Assembly (NCBI RefSeq): GCF_021325795.1
Contig: NZ_JAHPZX010000005.1
Location: 1-64,000 of the forward strand
Length of the DNA: 64,000 nucleotides
Direction: 5' to 3'
From: Bordetella sp. LUAb4
Lineage (GTDB): Bacteria > Pseudomonadota > Gammaproteobacteria > Burkholderiales > Burkholderiaceae_B
Shown: one piece after another, positions 8,699 to 18,936 of the stretch
Layout: the number at the start of each line of letters is the position of its first letter
How positions within the stretch are numbered: the first letter of the stretch is position 1
Made by a program: the position numbers and the translations under genes
Notes under the pieces: generated by a model
Told to the model about the DNA's origin: nothing
The model's database searches: none
Seen by the model: only the letters and a program-made list of their open reading frames with translations

Positions 8699-10003
8699 TC
8701 AAGCGCCCGCCTTGGGTTTGGCCGGGGCACGATTGAGGGCGCGCCAGCCAATGTCGCCCCGGTATTGGCGGCCGTCGAAGACCACGCGATCCACGGTTTC
8801 ATAAACACGCTCGCGCGCCATGCGCACCGAGTCGCCCAGCGCCGTGACGCACAGGACGCGGCCGCCGGAGGTCTTGACACCATCGCCGTCGCGCTGGGTG
8901 GCGGCATGGAACACCATGCAGTCCGCCGCGTCCTCGGGCAGGCCGGAAATGACATCGCCCGTGCGCGGCGTGCCGGGGTAGTTGTGCGCGGCCAGGACCA
9001 CGCCCAGCGCGGTGCGGCGGTCCCAGACGATGTCGGCCTGGTCCAGCGTGCCCGCCACGGCATGTTCGAACACGTCCAGCATGTCGCTCTTGACGCGCAT
9101 CATGATGGGCTGGGTTTCCGGATCACCCATGCGGCAGTTGAATTCCAGCACCTTGATGGGGCGGTTGGGATCGTCGCCCGGCGCGATCATCAGACCGGCG
9201 TACAGGAAGCCGGTGAAGGGGATACCGTCGCGCTGCATGCCCTGCACCGTCGGCAGGATCACTTCGCGCATGATGCGGTGATGCAATTCCGGGGTGACCA
9301 CGGGCGCGGGGGAATAGGCTCCCATGCCGCCGGTATTGGGGCCTTCGTCGCCATCGCGCAGGCGCTTGTGGTCCTGGCTGGTGGCCAGCGCCAGTACGTT
9401 GCGGCCGTCGACCATGACGATGAAGCTGGCTTCTTCGCCGACCAGGCATTCCTCGATCACCACGCGAGCGCCGGCGGCGCCCAGCGAGCCGTCACCCAGC
9501 ATGGCGTCGACAGCGCCGTGGGCTTCTTCCAGCGTGGTGGCAACCACCACGCCCTTGCCGGCGGCCAGGCCATCGGCCTTGATGACGATGGGCGCGCCTT
9601 CAGCGTCGATGTAGGCGTGGGCCGCCACCGGGTCGGTGAAGGTGCCGTAACGCGCCGTGGGGATGTTGTGCCGGACCATGAAGGCCTTGGCGTAATCCTT
9701 GGAGCTTTCCAGCTGCGCGGCCGCCTTGGTCGGGCCGAAGATTTTCAGGCCGCGGGCACGGAAGACGTCGACCACGCCCGCCGCCAGCGGCGCTTCGGGA
9801 CCGACGACGGTCAGGGCAATGCCTTCGCGCTGGACGAAGTCGGCCAGTTCGTCGGCGCTGGTCAGTGCGACGTTTTCAAGGCTGCCGCCTTGCGTGCCGC
9901 CGTTGCCCGGGGCAACGTAGACCTTGTGCACGCGCGGGGATTGCGCGAGGCGCCAGGCGAGGGCATGTTCGCGGCCGCCCGAGCCGATTACCAGGAGTTT
10001 CAT
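8699..10003 (-). CDS. purD: Phosphoribosylamine-glycine ligase PurD
   Basis: 434 residues from [17 protein letters not shown]. PurD is the ATP-grasp enzyme that couples phosphoribosylamine and glycine in the second step of purine synthesis. The N-terminal GSGGREHA loop, [15 protein letters not shown] (ATP-binding lysines), SFIVMVDG and [14 protein letters not shown] near the C-terminal part of the grasp domain are all visible. A longer frame starts at 10066, but homologues begin at MKLLV. purD lies 74 bp after yebC and 25 bp before hemF. Confidence 0.96.
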   Translation of the reverse strand: MKLLVIGSGGREHALAWRLAQSPRVHKVYVAPGNGGTQGGSLENVALTSADELADFVQREGIALTVVGPEAPLAAGVVDVFRARGLKIFGPTKAAAQLESSKDYAKAFMVRHNIPTARYGTFTDPVAAHAYIDAEGAPIVIKADGLAAGKGVVVATTLEEAHGAVDAMLGDGSLGAAGARVVIEECLVGEEASFIVMVDGRNVLALATSQDHKRLRDGDEGPNTGGMGAYSPAPVVTPELHHRIMREVILPTVQGMQRDGIPFTGFLYAGLMIAPGDDPNRPIKVLEFNCRMGDPETQPIMMRVKSDMLDVFEHAVAGTLDQADIVWDRRTALGVVLAAHNYPGTPRTGDVISGLPEDAADCMVFHAATQRDGDGVKTSGGRVLCVTALGDSVRMARERVYETVDRVVFDGRQYRGDIGWRALNRAPAKPKAGA

Positions 10004-10077
10004 GATGGAGGGTTCTGCGTCTGGAAGATTCTGGGTACGGATCCGGCGCCGCCTGGCGCCGGACAAGGAGAATGGCG

Positions 10078-10809
10078 TTACTGCGCCTCGTCGAGTACGG
10101 CCGTCGTGTAGACGTCCTGCACGTCGTCCAGCGCTTCCAGCGCGTCCAGCAGTTTCTGCATCTTGGCGGCGTCATCGCCGGCCAAGTCGGTTTCATTCAA
10201 GGCTTTCATGATGATGCCGTCGACTTCGGCCTTCAGGCCGGCCGCGTCGAAAGCCTGGTGCACGGCCGCGTAGTCGGCCGGGGCCGTGATGACTTCGATC
10301 ACGCCTTCGTCGTCGGTAACCACGTCTTCGGCGCCGGCTTCCAGAGCGGCTTCCATGACTTTGTCTTCGGGTGTGCCCGGAGCGAAGATGAACTGGCCGC
10401 AATGCTTGAACATGAAGGCCACCGAGCCTTCCTGGCCCAGGTTGCCGCCGTTCTTGGCGAAGGCATGGCGCACTTCGGCGACAGTGCGGGTGCGGTTGTC
10501 GGTCATGCAGTCGACAATGACCGCCGCGCCGCCAATACCGTAGCCTTCATAACGGATTTCGTCATAATTGACGCCGTCCGCACCGCCCGCGCCACGCTGG
10601 ATGGCGCGCTGCACGTTGTCCTTGGGCATATTGGCATCAGTCGCCTTGTCCCACGCCAGGCGCAGCCGGGGGTTGCTGTCCGGATCGGGGCCGCCAGCCC
10701 GCGCGGCGACGGTGATTTCACGAATGATCTTGGTCCACAGCTTGCCGCGTTTGGCGTCTTGGCGACCCTTGCGGTGCTGAATATTGGCCCATTTACTGTG
10801 TCCGGCCAT
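10078..10809 (-). CDS. YebC/PmpR family transcription/translation regulator
   Basis: 243 residues starting [21 protein letters not shown], the invariant N terminus of the YebC/TACO1 family. Recent work on the family links it to DNA binding and to relief of ribosome stalling; older literature names it a transcription regulator. Other family blocks: [41 protein letters not shown] and GSVAFMF. An in-frame extension to 10896 has no support. First gene of the minus-strand housekeeping run; it diverges from the HerA-like ATPase gene across 160 bp that must hold both promoters. Confidence 0.94.
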   Translation of the reverse strand: MAGHSKWANIQHRKGRQDAKRGKLWTKIIREITVAARAGGPDPDSNPRLRLAWDKATDANMPKDNVQRAIQRGAGGADGVNYDEIRYEGYGIGGAAVIVDCMTDNRTRTVAEVRHAFAKNGGNLGQEGSVAFMFKHCGQFIFAPGTPEDKVMEAALEAGAEDVVTDDEGVIEVITAPADYAAVHQAFDAAGLKAEVDGIIMKALNETDLAGDDAAKMQKLLDALEALDDVQDVYTTAVLDEAQ

Positions 10810-10969
10810 GGCTTTCCGATTTTTGATTTGAGCAAAGACGGCTATTTTAGCGTGCCGCCGGGCGCGCCGCCCGGTAACAGTGTTGGTTTGACGCACCGTC
10901 CGGCCCCATACACAGGGGCGACGGCTAGCTCTACACTAGCCGCAACCGGCTTTTTACGGAGTTTTTGCT

Positions 10970-12589
10970 ATGTCCGACCCTGTCGCTTCCGTTTCTCCGC
11001 TGCTGATTGCCAAGAATGGCGCCACCGAACTGGCCCTGCTACCGGCGCTGGCCAACCGGCACGGCTGCATCACCGGCGCCACGGGTACGGGCAAGACTGT
11101 CACGCTGCAGGTCCTGGCCGAGCAGTTCTCGCGCATCGGCACCCCGGTGTTCATGGCCGATATCAAAGGCGACCTGACCGGCATCGCCCAGCCCGGCACC
11201 CCCGCGCCCAAGTTGATGGAAAGGCTGAAATCGCTGGACGTGCCCGAACCCGCCTGGGGCGGCAGCCCGGTGATGTTCTGGGATGTGTTCGGCGAACAGG
11301 GGCAGCCGGTGCGCGCCACCGTTTCCGACATGGGGCCGCTGCTGCTGGCGCGCATGCTGGAACTGAACGATACGCAGGAGGGCGTGCTGGCCCTGGTGTT
11401 CAAGGTGGCCGACGACGAAGGCCAACTGCTGCTGGACCTGAAAGACCTGCGCGCCATGCTGCAAAACGTGGCCGATCGCAGCGCCGAGCTCAAAACCCGC
11501 TATGGCAATGTGTCGGCGGCTTCGGTGGGGGCCATCCAGCGCAGTCTGCTGACGCTGGAATCGCAGGGCGCGGAGAAATTCTTTGGCGAGCCCATGCTGG
11601 ACGTGGACGATCTGATGCGTACCGACGCCCAGGGACGCGGGCTGGTCAGCATCCTGGCTGCGGACAAACTGATGCAGGCGCCGCGTTTGTACGCCGTCTT
11701 CCTGCTGTGGTTGTTGGCCGATCTGTACGAGAAGTTGCCGGAAGTGGGCGACCTGGACAAGCCCAAGCTGGTGTTCTTCTTCGACGAGGCGCATCTGCTG
11801 TTCACCGACGCGCCCAAGGCGTTGTTGGACAAGATCGAGCAGGTGGTGCGCCTGGTGCGCTCCAAGGGCGTCGGCGTGTATTTCGTCACGCAGAACCCGC
11901 TGGACATTCCGGACACGGTGCTGGGGCAGTTGGGCAATCGCGTGCAGCACGCCCTGCGCGCGTTCACGCCGCGCGACCAGAAGGCCGTGCGCACCGCGGC
12001 GCAGACCATGCGGCCGAATCCGGGATTGGACCTGGAGGCGGCTATCACCGATCTGGGCGTGGGCGAAGCGCTGGTGTCCTTCCTGGATGTGAAAGGGCGC
12101 CCGGGAATGACGGAGCGCGCCTTCATCCTGCCGCCGGCCAGCCGGATCGGCCCGTGCAGCGCCGCCGAACGGCAGGTATTGCGCGACGCGTCGCCGCTAC
12201 GGGGCAAATATGAGCAGACGGTGGACCGTGTGTCGGCGTATGAGGTGCTGACGCAGCGGACCTTGGGCAATGATGTGAGCAAGGGCGGGACGGCTGGTTC
12301 GGTGCCCGGGCCAACGCCTGCCAGCGTGCCGGCACCGTCGGCCGGTCAGCCCCCGGCAGCGCCCATCGGCACCGCGCCGGTCGATGCGCGCACCGGCCAG
12401 GGAGGTCAGGAACAGGAGGGCGGCGGCTTCATGAAAGAAGTCAGCGACGTCCTGTTCGGTTCCACCGGCCCACGCGGCGGCAGGCACGACGGCGTGGTCC
12501 AGAGCATGGCCAAGACCGCCCTGCGCCAGGCCGCGCGCGAACTCGTGCGCGGTGTCCTGGGATCGCTGACCGGGTCGCGCCGGCGCTGA
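10970..12589 (+). CDS. yjgR: HerA-like helicase/ATPase, DUF853 (YjgR family)
   Basis: 539 residues. A RecA-fold NTPase of the HerA/FtsK-related YjgR family; its cellular role is unknown. Walker A is GATGTGKT at residues 36-43 and Walker B is [12 protein letters not shown] with Asp272-Glu273; [13 protein letters not shown] is the sensor region. After residue about 430 there is a Pro/Ala/Gly-rich linker, then a basic helical tail ending LTGSRRR. Start ATG is preceded by CGGAG. Monocistronic, with its own terminator 60 bp after the stop. Confidence 0.9.
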   Translation: MSDPVASVSPLLIAKNGATELALLPALANRHGCITGATGTGKTVTLQVLAEQFSRIGTPVFMADIKGDLTGIAQPGTPAPKLMERLKSLDVPEPAWGGSPVMFWDVFGEQGQPVRATVSDMGPLLLARMLELNDTQEGVLALVFKVADDEGQLLLDLKDLRAMLQNVADRSAELKTRYGNVSAASVGAIQRSLLTLESQGAEKFFGEPMLDVDDLMRTDAQGRGLVSILAADKLMQAPRLYAVFLLWLLADLYEKLPEVGDLDKPKLVFFFDEAHLLFTDAPKALLDKIEQVVRLVRSKGVGVYFVTQNPLDIPDTVLGQLGNRVQHALRAFTPRDQKAVRTAAQTMRPNPGLDLEAAITDLGVGEALVSFLDVKGRPGMTERAFILPPASRIGPCSAAERQVLRDASPLRGKYEQTVDRVSAYEVLTQRTLGNDVSKGGTAGSVPGPTPASVPAPSAGQPPAAPIGTAPVDARTGQGGQEQEGGGFMKEVSDVLFGSTGPRGGRHDGVVQSMAKTALRQAARELVRGVLGSLTGSRRR

Positions 12590-12649
12590 GGGCGCACCAC
12601 GGCGTCAACACGCTTCGGACGTGCAGTGCCTTGCCTGTTCGGCATACTG

Positions 12650-12687
12650 AAAGGCCGCTCCATTCTTGGATGGGGCGGCCTTTTTCA
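12650..12687 (+). terminator. Terminator after the HerA-like gene
   Basis: AAAGGCCGC (12650-12658) pairs with GCGGCCTTT (12675-12683), helped by an inner CCAT/ATGG pairing, and is followed by TTTTC. It lies between the convergent yjgR and aminotransferase genes and could stop transcription both ways. Confidence 0.85.
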
Positions 12688-12725
12688 CTCCCTGCCGCTG
12701 GCACGCGGGATTCCCGCCGGGCGGA

Positions 12726-14090
12726 TCAACCGGCGACGTAGCGGGTAACGTCGTCCAGCGTGCGCTTGAAGCGCGTCACCATCTCGGTCACTTCGGCGGG
12801 CGTGATGATCAGCGGCGGGCAGAAGGCCACGGTGTCCTGGATGCCGCGGATGATCAGGCCATGGTCGTGCGCCTTTTCATAGGCATAGGCGCCGGCTTTG
12901 CCCAAGGGATCGAAAGGCCGCTTGGTGGCCTTGTCCGCCACCAGTTCGACGCCCGCGATCAGGCCCACCCCGCGCACTTCGCCGATCAGCGGGTGGTCGG
13001 CCAGCGCGCGCAATTGTTCATGCAGCAGCGCGCCGCATTCGGCGGCATTGTCGATCAGCTTGCGCTCATCGATGATCTTCAGGTTTTCCAGCGCCACGGC
13101 GGTGGCCACCGGATGACCGCTGGCCGTGTAGCCATGGCCCAGGGTCCCCACCTTGCCGCTGTTTTCGGCGATGACCTCGTTCACCTTGGCCGACAGCAGC
13201 ACGGCGGCCAGCGGTTGGTAGGACGACGTGATCTGCTTGGACAGCACCATGATGTCCGGCTCGATGCCATACACATCGCTGCCGAAGCGCTGGCCCAGGC
13301 GGCCGAAGCCGGTGATGACTTCGTCGGCGATCACCAGGATGTCGTGCTTGCGGCACACGGCCTGGATCTTCTGCCAGTACGTGCGCGGGGGCGCGATGAC
13401 GCCGCCCGCGCCCATCAGCGGCTCGCCGATGAAGGCGGCCACGGTTTCCGGGCCTTCCTGCTGGATCATGGCTTCCAGCTCATTGGCCAGACGGGTGGCG
13501 AAATCCTCTTCCGATTCACCAGGGTTGGCGTTGCGGTAATGGTGCGGACACGTGGTGTGCTTGATCTGCGGCAGCGGCAGGTCGAAATCGCGATGATTGC
13601 CGGGCAGGCCCGTCATGCTGGCCGATGCCACCGTCACGCCGTGGTAGGAACGCTGGCGCGCGATGATCTTCTTCTTCAGCGGCCGGCCCAGGGCATTGTT
13701 GTAGTACCAGACGAATTTGACGACGGTGTCGTTGGCCTCCGAACCGGAGTTGGTGAAGAAGGCCGTCGCCATGCGTCCTTCCGTGTAGTCGACCAGCTTC
13801 TGCGCCAACTCGATGGCGGGCACGTGCGACTTGTGCGTGAACGTGTGGTAGTAGGGCAGCTTGCTCATCTGGCGGGTGGCGGCATCGACCAGGCGCTGTT
13901 CGCCGAAGCCTACCGCGACACTCCACAGGCCGGCCATGCCTTCGATGTATTGCTTGCCTTGATCGTCGTAGACGTAGATGCCTTCACCGCGGTCGATCAC
14001 GCGCGGGCCGGTGGTACGGTGCTTGATGACGTTGGTATAGGGGTGCAGATGGCTGCGGACGTCGGTGCTGTGGGTGTCGTTGGAGGACAT
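12726..14090 (-). CDS. PLP-dependent class III aminotransferase
   Basis: 454 residues from MSSNDTHS. A class III (omega) transaminase; it resembles the putrescine/cadaverine- or omega-amino-acid:pyruvate group (SpuC-type). Features: GMAGLWSVAVGFG, FFTNSGSEANDTVVKF for PLP phosphate and ring contact, RQRSYHGVTVASAS, IADEVITGFGRLG with the Asp that binds the pyridine nitrogen, and Lys285 in LSKQITSSY as the Schiff-base lysine. Homologues vary widely in amine donor, so the substrate cannot be read from sequence. The start has GGAAAC upstream. It is followed by, and probably co-transcribed after, the EamA exporter gene 98 bp upstream. Confidence 0.9.
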   Translation of the reverse strand: MSSNDTHSTDVRSHLHPYTNVIKHRTTGPRVIDRGEGIYVYDDQGKQYIEGMAGLWSVAVGFGEQRLVDAATRQMSKLPYYHTFTHKSHVPAIELAQKLVDYTEGRMATAFFTNSGSEANDTVVKFVWYYNNALGRPLKKKIIARQRSYHGVTVASASMTGLPGNHRDFDLPLPQIKHTTCPHHYRNANPGESEEDFATRLANELEAMIQQEGPETVAAFIGEPLMGAGGVIAPPRTYWQKIQAVCRKHDILVIADEVITGFGRLGQRFGSDVYGIEPDIMVLSKQITSSYQPLAAVLLSAKVNEVIAENSGKVGTLGHGYTASGHPVATAVALENLKIIDERKLIDNAAECGALLHEQLRALADHPLIGEVRGVGLIAGVELVADKATKRPFDPLGKAGAYAYEKAHDHGLIIRGIQDTVAFCPPLIITPAEVTEMVTRFKRTLDDVTRYVAG

Positions 14091-14188
14091 GATGAGGTTT
14101 CCTGCGTTGGCGGCCGCGCGGCAATACAGGGAAAACGCGTTGGAAGGCGCGGCCAATACCTGGATGATATATGGGAGCGGAGTTCGCG

Positions 14189-15187
14189 TCAGCGGGGTGC
14201 CGCGGCGGGCCGGGCAGGGCGGCGTCCGCCCAGCGCCAGAAACACCCCTGCGCCGCAGATCAGGACGATGCCCGCCGCGGCGATCAGATCCGGCGGGCGG
14301 TCGAACAGGAAGGTGCTGTAGGCCACCGCCATCGGCAGTTGCAGGTAGTTCAGCGGCGCCAGCGTGGAAGCCGCCACCCGTTGGAAGGCGGCGATCAGCA
14401 ATACCTGTGCGATGCCGCTGCACATGCCCAGGGCCAGCAAGGCCAGCAATTCGCCGGCGCCTGGCGTGACCGCCGGCGGAAAGAATGGCGCCGGCAGCGC
14501 CGCAGCGATCCAGCAGACCGCGGTGGCGTAGCCGAACTGCGTGTGGCCGGCCGTTTGTCCCGCGAGCCGGCGCGTCACCAGTTGGAAGAGGGCATAGCAG
14601 ACGGCCGCCACCACCATCAAGGCCGTGCCGATCCAGGGCAGGTCGCCGCCTGGCCGCACGATCAACAGCATGCCGCCGAAACCCACCGCCACCGCCAGCC
14701 ATTGCATGGCCCGCACGCGCTCGTGCACCAGCCAGGGCGAAAGCGCCACCATGATCAACGGCGCGGTGAAGTAGATCGCGGTCGCTTCGGACAAGGGCAT
14801 CCAGATCAGGGCGGTCATATAGCAAGTGCCCACGGTGCATAGCAGCAGTCCCCGGGCCACCAGCATGCCGGTGGGACGGGGCGCCGCGGCCCGTGCCAGC
14901 GCGGCGGCCGCGGCACGGTCGCCGGAGGCGGCAGACGCAGCCTGTCCGGCCTGTGCGCGCGCACGGCGGCGCCACACGCGCAACAGCCACACGATCCCCA
15001 CCAGCGCCACCGCCGTATAACGCATCAGGTTTAGAAAGGTGGGCGGATAGCGCGTGATCATGTACTTCGAGCCGGCATCGAACGTGGCGAATGCCACCAG
15101 GGCACCGATGAACAGCAGGCAACCCGTGCGCTGCGCGGACGCGGGCGTGAGCATGGCGAACGATTTACCGCGGGCAATGATGCTCAT
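14189..15187 (-). CDS. EamA/DMT-superfamily transporter
   Basis: 332 residues with about ten hydrophobic segments, two EamA repeats (residues about 22-175 and 180-320). The DMT family exports small metabolites or amino acids. Seen: LFIGALVAFATFDAGSKYMI in the first helix and the GxxLSEATAIYFTAPL-like fourth helix. An Ala/Arg-rich low-complexity insert (residues about 73-105) separates helices two and three and is unusual for the family. It lies upstream of the class III aminotransferase on the same strand; a link between the two (amine export or uptake) is only a guess. Confidence 0.85.
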   Translation of the reverse strand: MSIIARGKSFAMLTPASAQRTGCLLFIGALVAFATFDAGSKYMITRYPPTFLNLMRYTAVALVGIVWLLRVWRRRARAQAGQAASAASGDRAAAAALARAAAPRPTGMLVARGLLLCTVGTCYMTALIWMPLSEATAIYFTAPLIMVALSPWLVHERVRAMQWLAVAVGFGGMLLIVRPGGDLPWIGTALMVVAAVCYALFQLVTRRLAGQTAGHTQFGYATAVCWIAAALPAPFFPPAVTPGAGELLALLALGMCSGIAQVLLIAAFQRVAASTLAPLNYLQLPMAVAYSTFLFDRPPDLIAAAGIVLICGAGVFLALGGRRPARPAAAPR

Positions 15188-15236
15188 GGCGCCGGAACCT
15201 GCCTGGCCCGTTGCGGCTGCTTGGCGCGGAAAGCCT

Positions 15237-17003
15237 TCATGGCCGTGCCTCGATGACCGGGCTGGTATCCACGCGGGTACTGTCCCAGGCGCGGCCGGGC
15301 ACCGCGCCGATCAGGCGTTGGGTGTAGGCATGCTGGGGCGCATCGAAGATCTGCGCCGGGCTGCCGTATTCGACCACCTTGCCCTGATGCATCACCAGCA
15401 CGGCATTGCAGATCTGCGCCGCCACTCGCAGGTCATGGGTGATGAAGACCAGGCCGATGCGCAGGCGCTGCTGCAGATCGCGCAGCAGCGCCAGCACCTG
15501 CGCCTGCACCGATACATCCAGCGCCGATACCGATTCGTCGGCCACCAGCACCTTGGGATCCAGGGCCAGGGCGCGTGCGATGCCGATGCGCTGGCGCTGC
15601 CCGCCGGAGAACTGGTTGGGATAACGATCGAATGCCGATGGATCCAGGCGCACCAGTTCCAGCAGTTCGCGCGCGCGGGCGTGGGCCTGTTCGCGCGTCT
15701 TGCCGGCGGCCATCGGTCCGTCGCTGATGATGCGGCCCACGGTCTGGCGCGGATTGAGCGAGGCGAAGGGATCCTGGAATATCATCTGGATATCCTTGCG
15801 CAGCGGCCGAAACGCGCTTTCCGATAGCGGGGCGATGTCCTGGCCGTCGAACAGCATCTGGCCGCCGTCGATGCCGACCAGTTTGAGCAGGCATTTGCCT
15901 ATGGTCGACTTGCCTGACCCCGACTCCCCGACGATCCCCAGGGTTTCGCCGCGGCGGACCCGGAAGCTGACATCGTCAACCGCGCGCACCACGCGTTTCC
16001 GGCCCAGCCAGCCATGGCCGGTGACATAGGTCTTGCACAGGTTCCTGACCTCCAGCACCACCTCCTCCCGTTGCGCTGCCTCCTCCCTGTCTGGCGCGCG
16101 CCGATGCGGCACCGCGGCGATCAGGCGGCGCGTGTAGGGATGCACCGGCCGATTCAGCACCTGTTCGGCCGGCCCTTGCTCGACCACCAGGCCTTGCTCC
16201 ATGACCACCACCCGGTGCGCGATCTCCGCTACCACGCCGAAGTCATGGGTGACGAACATCACCCCCATGCCTTTCTGCTTCTGGATGCGGGCGATCAGGG
16301 CCAGGATCTGCGCCTGCGTCGTCACGTCCAATGCCGTGGTCGGCTCGTCGGCGATCAGTAGCGCCGGCTCCAGCGCCAGGGCCATGGCGATCATGACGCG
16401 CTGGCGCTGTCCGCCGGACAGACGAAATGGGTAGGTATGGAACAGGGTGGCCGGATCGGGCAGGCCAACGAACTCGAGCATCTCCAGCACGCGCTGCTCG
16501 CGGGCCGGGCCGGGATACGCATCGTGCACGCGCATCACTTCGGCGATTTGTTCGCCCACCGTCATCAGGGGATTCAGGGCCGACAGCGGCTCCTGGAAAA
16601 TCATCGCCATGTCCTTGCCGCGCATGTCGCGCAAGGCGCTTTCCGGTTGGGTCAGCAGATCCTGGCCGCGGAATACGATCTGCCCCCGTTGCGGCCGCAG
16701 ATAGGTTGGCAGTAAACCCATGATGGCGTTGGCGCTCATGGACTTGCCCGAGCCCGATTCGCCGACGATGCAAAGAATTTCGCCGGCGTGGATGTCATAA
16801 CTGACATCGCTCACCGCGTAGGGCCGGTCGCCGCCGGGCGGCAGCGCGATGCTCAGGCCGCGCACGGACAGCAGCGGTACGGCGGGGCCGGGGGCTTGCG
16901 GTGGCAGTGTGGGCGGCGCCGGCTCGGTGGGAAGCGCCGGCGAAGACGTCTGGTTCGGGCGCGTAGGAATCGTCACGGTCATGGCTAGGGTCCGGCCTTT
17001 CAT
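15237..17003 (-). CDS. Oligopeptide-type ABC transporter, fused double ATPase (DppD-DppF/GsiA-like)
   Basis: 588 residues with two complete ATPase domains, so DppD-like and DppF-like halves are fused. First: Walker [14 protein letters not shown], signature [15 protein letters not shown], Walker [14 protein letters not shown]. Second: Walker [14 protein letters not shown] loop [14 protein letters not shown], signature [15 protein letters not shown], Walker [14 protein letters not shown]. The ESV in place of EPT in the second Walker B keeps the catalytic Glu. It energises import through the two permeases just upstream. The ATG at 17003 overlaps the preceding stop as ATGA, which favours it; an internal ATG at 16982 is the alternative. 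The first 40 residues are Pro-rich. Confidence 0.93.
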   Translation of the reverse strand: MKGRTLAMTVTIPTRPNQTSSPALPTEPAPPTLPPQAPGPAVPLLSVRGLSIALPPGGDRPYAVSDVSYDIHAGEILCIVGESGSGKSMSANAIMGLLPTYLRPQRGQIVFRGQDLLTQPESALRDMRGKDMAMIFQEPLSALNPLMTVGEQIAEVMRVHDAYPGPAREQRVLEMLEFVGLPDPATLFHTYPFRLSGGQRQRVMIAMALALEPALLIADEPTTALDVTTQAQILALIARIQKQKGMGVMFVTHDFGVVAEIAHRVVVMEQGLVVEQGPAEQVLNRPVHPYTRRLIAAVPHRRAPDREEAAQREEVVLEVRNLCKTYVTGHGWLGRKRVVRAVDDVSFRVRRGETLGIVGESGSGKSTIGKCLLKLVGIDGGQMLFDGQDIAPLSESAFRPLRKDIQMIFQDPFASLNPRQTVGRIISDGPMAAGKTREQAHARARELLELVRLDPSAFDRYPNQFSGGQRQRIGIARALALDPKVLVADESVSALDVSVQAQVLALLRDLQQRLRIGLVFITHDLRVAAQICNAVLVMHQGKVVEYGSPAQIFDAPQHAYTQRLIGAVPGRAWDSTRVDTSPVIEARP

Positions 17004-17839
17004 TCGCCACGGCGGCGCAGTTGCGGGTTCAAGGCATCGTTCAGGCCTTCGCCGATCAGGTTGATGGCCAGCACGGTCAACAGGATCGCCACGCCGGGCC
17101 ACACGCTCATCCACCAGGCATCGCGGATCATGGTCCGCGCCGCGCCTATCATGAAGCCCCAGCTCATGAGGTTGCGATCCCCCAGGCCCAGGAAGGACAG
17201 CGATGATTCCGTCAGGATGGCCGTCGCCACCATGAAGGACGCCGATACGATGATGGGCGACATGGCATTGGGCAGGATCTGCGTGGCGACGATGCGCGAG
17301 GGCTTCTGGCCAATGACGATGGCCGCCTGCACGAACTCGCGCTGCTTCAGCGTCATGAACTCCGAACGCACCAGCCGCGCCGCCGGCGGCCACGAGACCA
17401 CGGCGATGGCGCCCATGATGGAGTGGATAGAAGGTCCCAGCACGGCCACGATCACCACCGCCATTGCCAGTTGCGGAATGGTCTGGAAGAACTCGGTGAA
17501 GCGCATCAGCAGGTCATCGATGCGGCCGCCGCAGTAGCCGGCGGTGGCGCCGACCACCACGCCGAACAGCAAAGCCACGCCGGTCGACAGCAGCCCTATC
17601 ATCAGCGACACCCGCGCGCCCCACACCAGGCCGGCGGTGATGTCGCGTCCCAGCATGTCGGTGCCGAAGGGATAGGCCGGATCCGTGAAGGGTTTGATCA
17701 GTGGAGAGGCCACCATCATCCAGGGCGAATCCTCGTACAGATAAGGCGCGGCGATGGCGGCGAGTATCACCACCATGATGATGGCCAGGCCGATCACCGC
17801 GCCGTAGTTACGTGCGTAGCGTTTGAAAAAGGCCTTCAT
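17000..17839 (-). CDS. Oligopeptide-type ABC transporter permease, DppC-like
   Basis: 279 residues with six predicted membrane segments, the first at residues 13-34. The binding-protein-dependent transport motif that contacts the ATPase is EFVQAAIVIGQKPSRIVATQILPNAMSPI. The FGTDMLGRDI segment is the DppC/OppC family mark. Its ATG overlaps the stop of the DppB-like gene by 4 bp and its stop overlaps the ATPase start by 4 bp, so the three are translationally coupled. Confidence 0.94.
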   Translation of the reverse strand: MKAFFKRYARNYGAVIGLAIIMVVILAAIAAPYLYEDSPWMMVASPLIKPFTDPAYPFGTDMLGRDITAGLVWGARVSLMIGLLSTGVALLFGVVVGATAGYCGGRIDDLLMRFTEFFQTIPQLAMAVVIVAVLGPSIHSIMGAIAVVSWPPAARLVRSEFMTLKQREFVQAAIVIGQKPSRIVATQILPNAMSPIIVSASFMVATAILTESSLSFLGLGDRNLMSWGFMIGAARTMIRDAWWMSVWPGVAILLTVLAINLIGEGLNDALNPQLRRRGE

Positions 17840-18840
17840 GCGCCCGCTCCTTGTCCGCCCGCGCCGATGCGGGGGTCGACCAGGCGATAGATGATGTCCG
17901 TGATCACGTTGAAGACGACTACCAGCACGGAGGTCACCAGGAAGATACCCAGCAGCAGTTGGTAGTCGCGCTGCAGCAGGGCATCGAACATCAGCCGGCC
18001 GATGCCGGGCCAGGCGAACACGGTTTCGGTGAGCACCGCGCCACCCGCCATCTGCCCAAGCTGGATGCCGGCGAAGGTGATCACCGGAAGCAGCGCGTTG
18101 CGCAGCACGTGCGCGCGGATGACGCGGCCCGGCGCCACGCCCTTGGCACGGGCGGTCTTGACGAATTCCATGCCGATGACTTCCAGCATGGAAGCGCGCG
18201 TCAGCCGCACATACACGGCCATGAAGAAGCATCCCAGCGTAATCACGGGCAAGACCAGGTGTTCGGCAATGTCCCTGACGCGCGCCCAACCGGTCAGGTT
18301 GGCGCCGACCGTCTCCATGCCGAAGGCCGGCAGCCAGCCCAGCAACACCGAGAACAGCAGAATGCCCATCAGCGACAGCCAGAACAGCGGCGTTGCATAT
18401 AGCAGCAGCGCGCCGCTGGTGACCACGCTGTCGAGCCAGCGGCCGCGATTGTCATAGCGGGCGCGTGCCGCCACCACCCCCAGCAGCACGCCCAGCACGA
18501 TGGAGAATACGAAGGCGCAGCTCATGAGCAGGAAAGTGGCCGGCAGGCGCTCGGTGATCAGGTCGATGACCGGCACATGGTTGCGATAGGAAAAGCCCAG
18601 GTCCAGCGTGGCCACGCCTTTCAGGTACAGGCCCAGCTGGGTCAGCACCGGTTTGTCCAGGCCGAAGGCCGTACGCAACTGCTCGACGTAAGCGGCATCG
18701 CTGGCGCCGGCCTGGCCCGCCAGCACCGCGGCGGGATCGCCGGGCGCCATGCGGATAAGGAAAAAATTGATGATCACGACGCCCAGCACGACGACCAGGG
18801 CCTTGCCGACGCGCGACAGGAAGAAAGACAAAAATTTCAT
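17836..18840 (-). CDS. Oligopeptide-type ABC transporter permease, DppB-like
   Basis: 334 residues starting MKFLSFFLSRVGKALVVVLG, with six membrane segments. The N-terminal VVIINFFLIRMAPGDPAA and the C-terminal coupling loop EFVKTARAKGVAPGRVIRAHVLRNALLPV are DppB/OppB signatures. It pairs with the DppC-like subunit to form the channel. The gene starts 96 bp after the binding-protein gene. Confidence 0.94.
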   Translation of the reverse strand: MKFLSFFLSRVGKALVVVLGVVIINFFLIRMAPGDPAAVLAGQAGASDAAYVEQLRTAFGLDKPVLTQLGLYLKGVATLDLGFSYRNHVPVIDLITERLPATFLLMSCAFVFSIVLGVLLGVVAARARYDNRGRWLDSVVTSGALLLYATPLFWLSLMGILLFSVLLGWLPAFGMETVGANLTGWARVRDIAEHLVLPVITLGCFFMAVYVRLTRASMLEVIGMEFVKTARAKGVAPGRVIRAHVLRNALLPVITFAGIQLGQMAGGAVLTETVFAWPGIGRLMFDALLQRDYQLLLGIFLVTSVLVVVFNVITDIIYRLVDPRIGAGGQGAGA

Positions 18841-18936
18841 GCGGACATCCCTATCCCTATGCCCGGGAACCGGGCATGCCGCGGCGCCGGCGATAGCAGC
18901 TTCAGCCACCACCGGCGCGGCCGCGGCGTACCAGCA

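Noticed and set aside
10072-12213. A 713-codon plus-strand frame across yebC and the HerA-like gene
   Set aside because: It is antisense to yebC and out of frame with the well-conserved ATPase. Its composition (Arg/Gly/Ala-rich, no domains) is that of a GC-rich shadow frame.
12726-15122. A 798-codon fusion of the aminotransferase with an upstream domain
   Set aside because: The extra N-terminal 344 codons run antiparallel in frame over the EamA gene in a different frame of the same strand and have no conserved content. The aminotransferase family starts at 14090.
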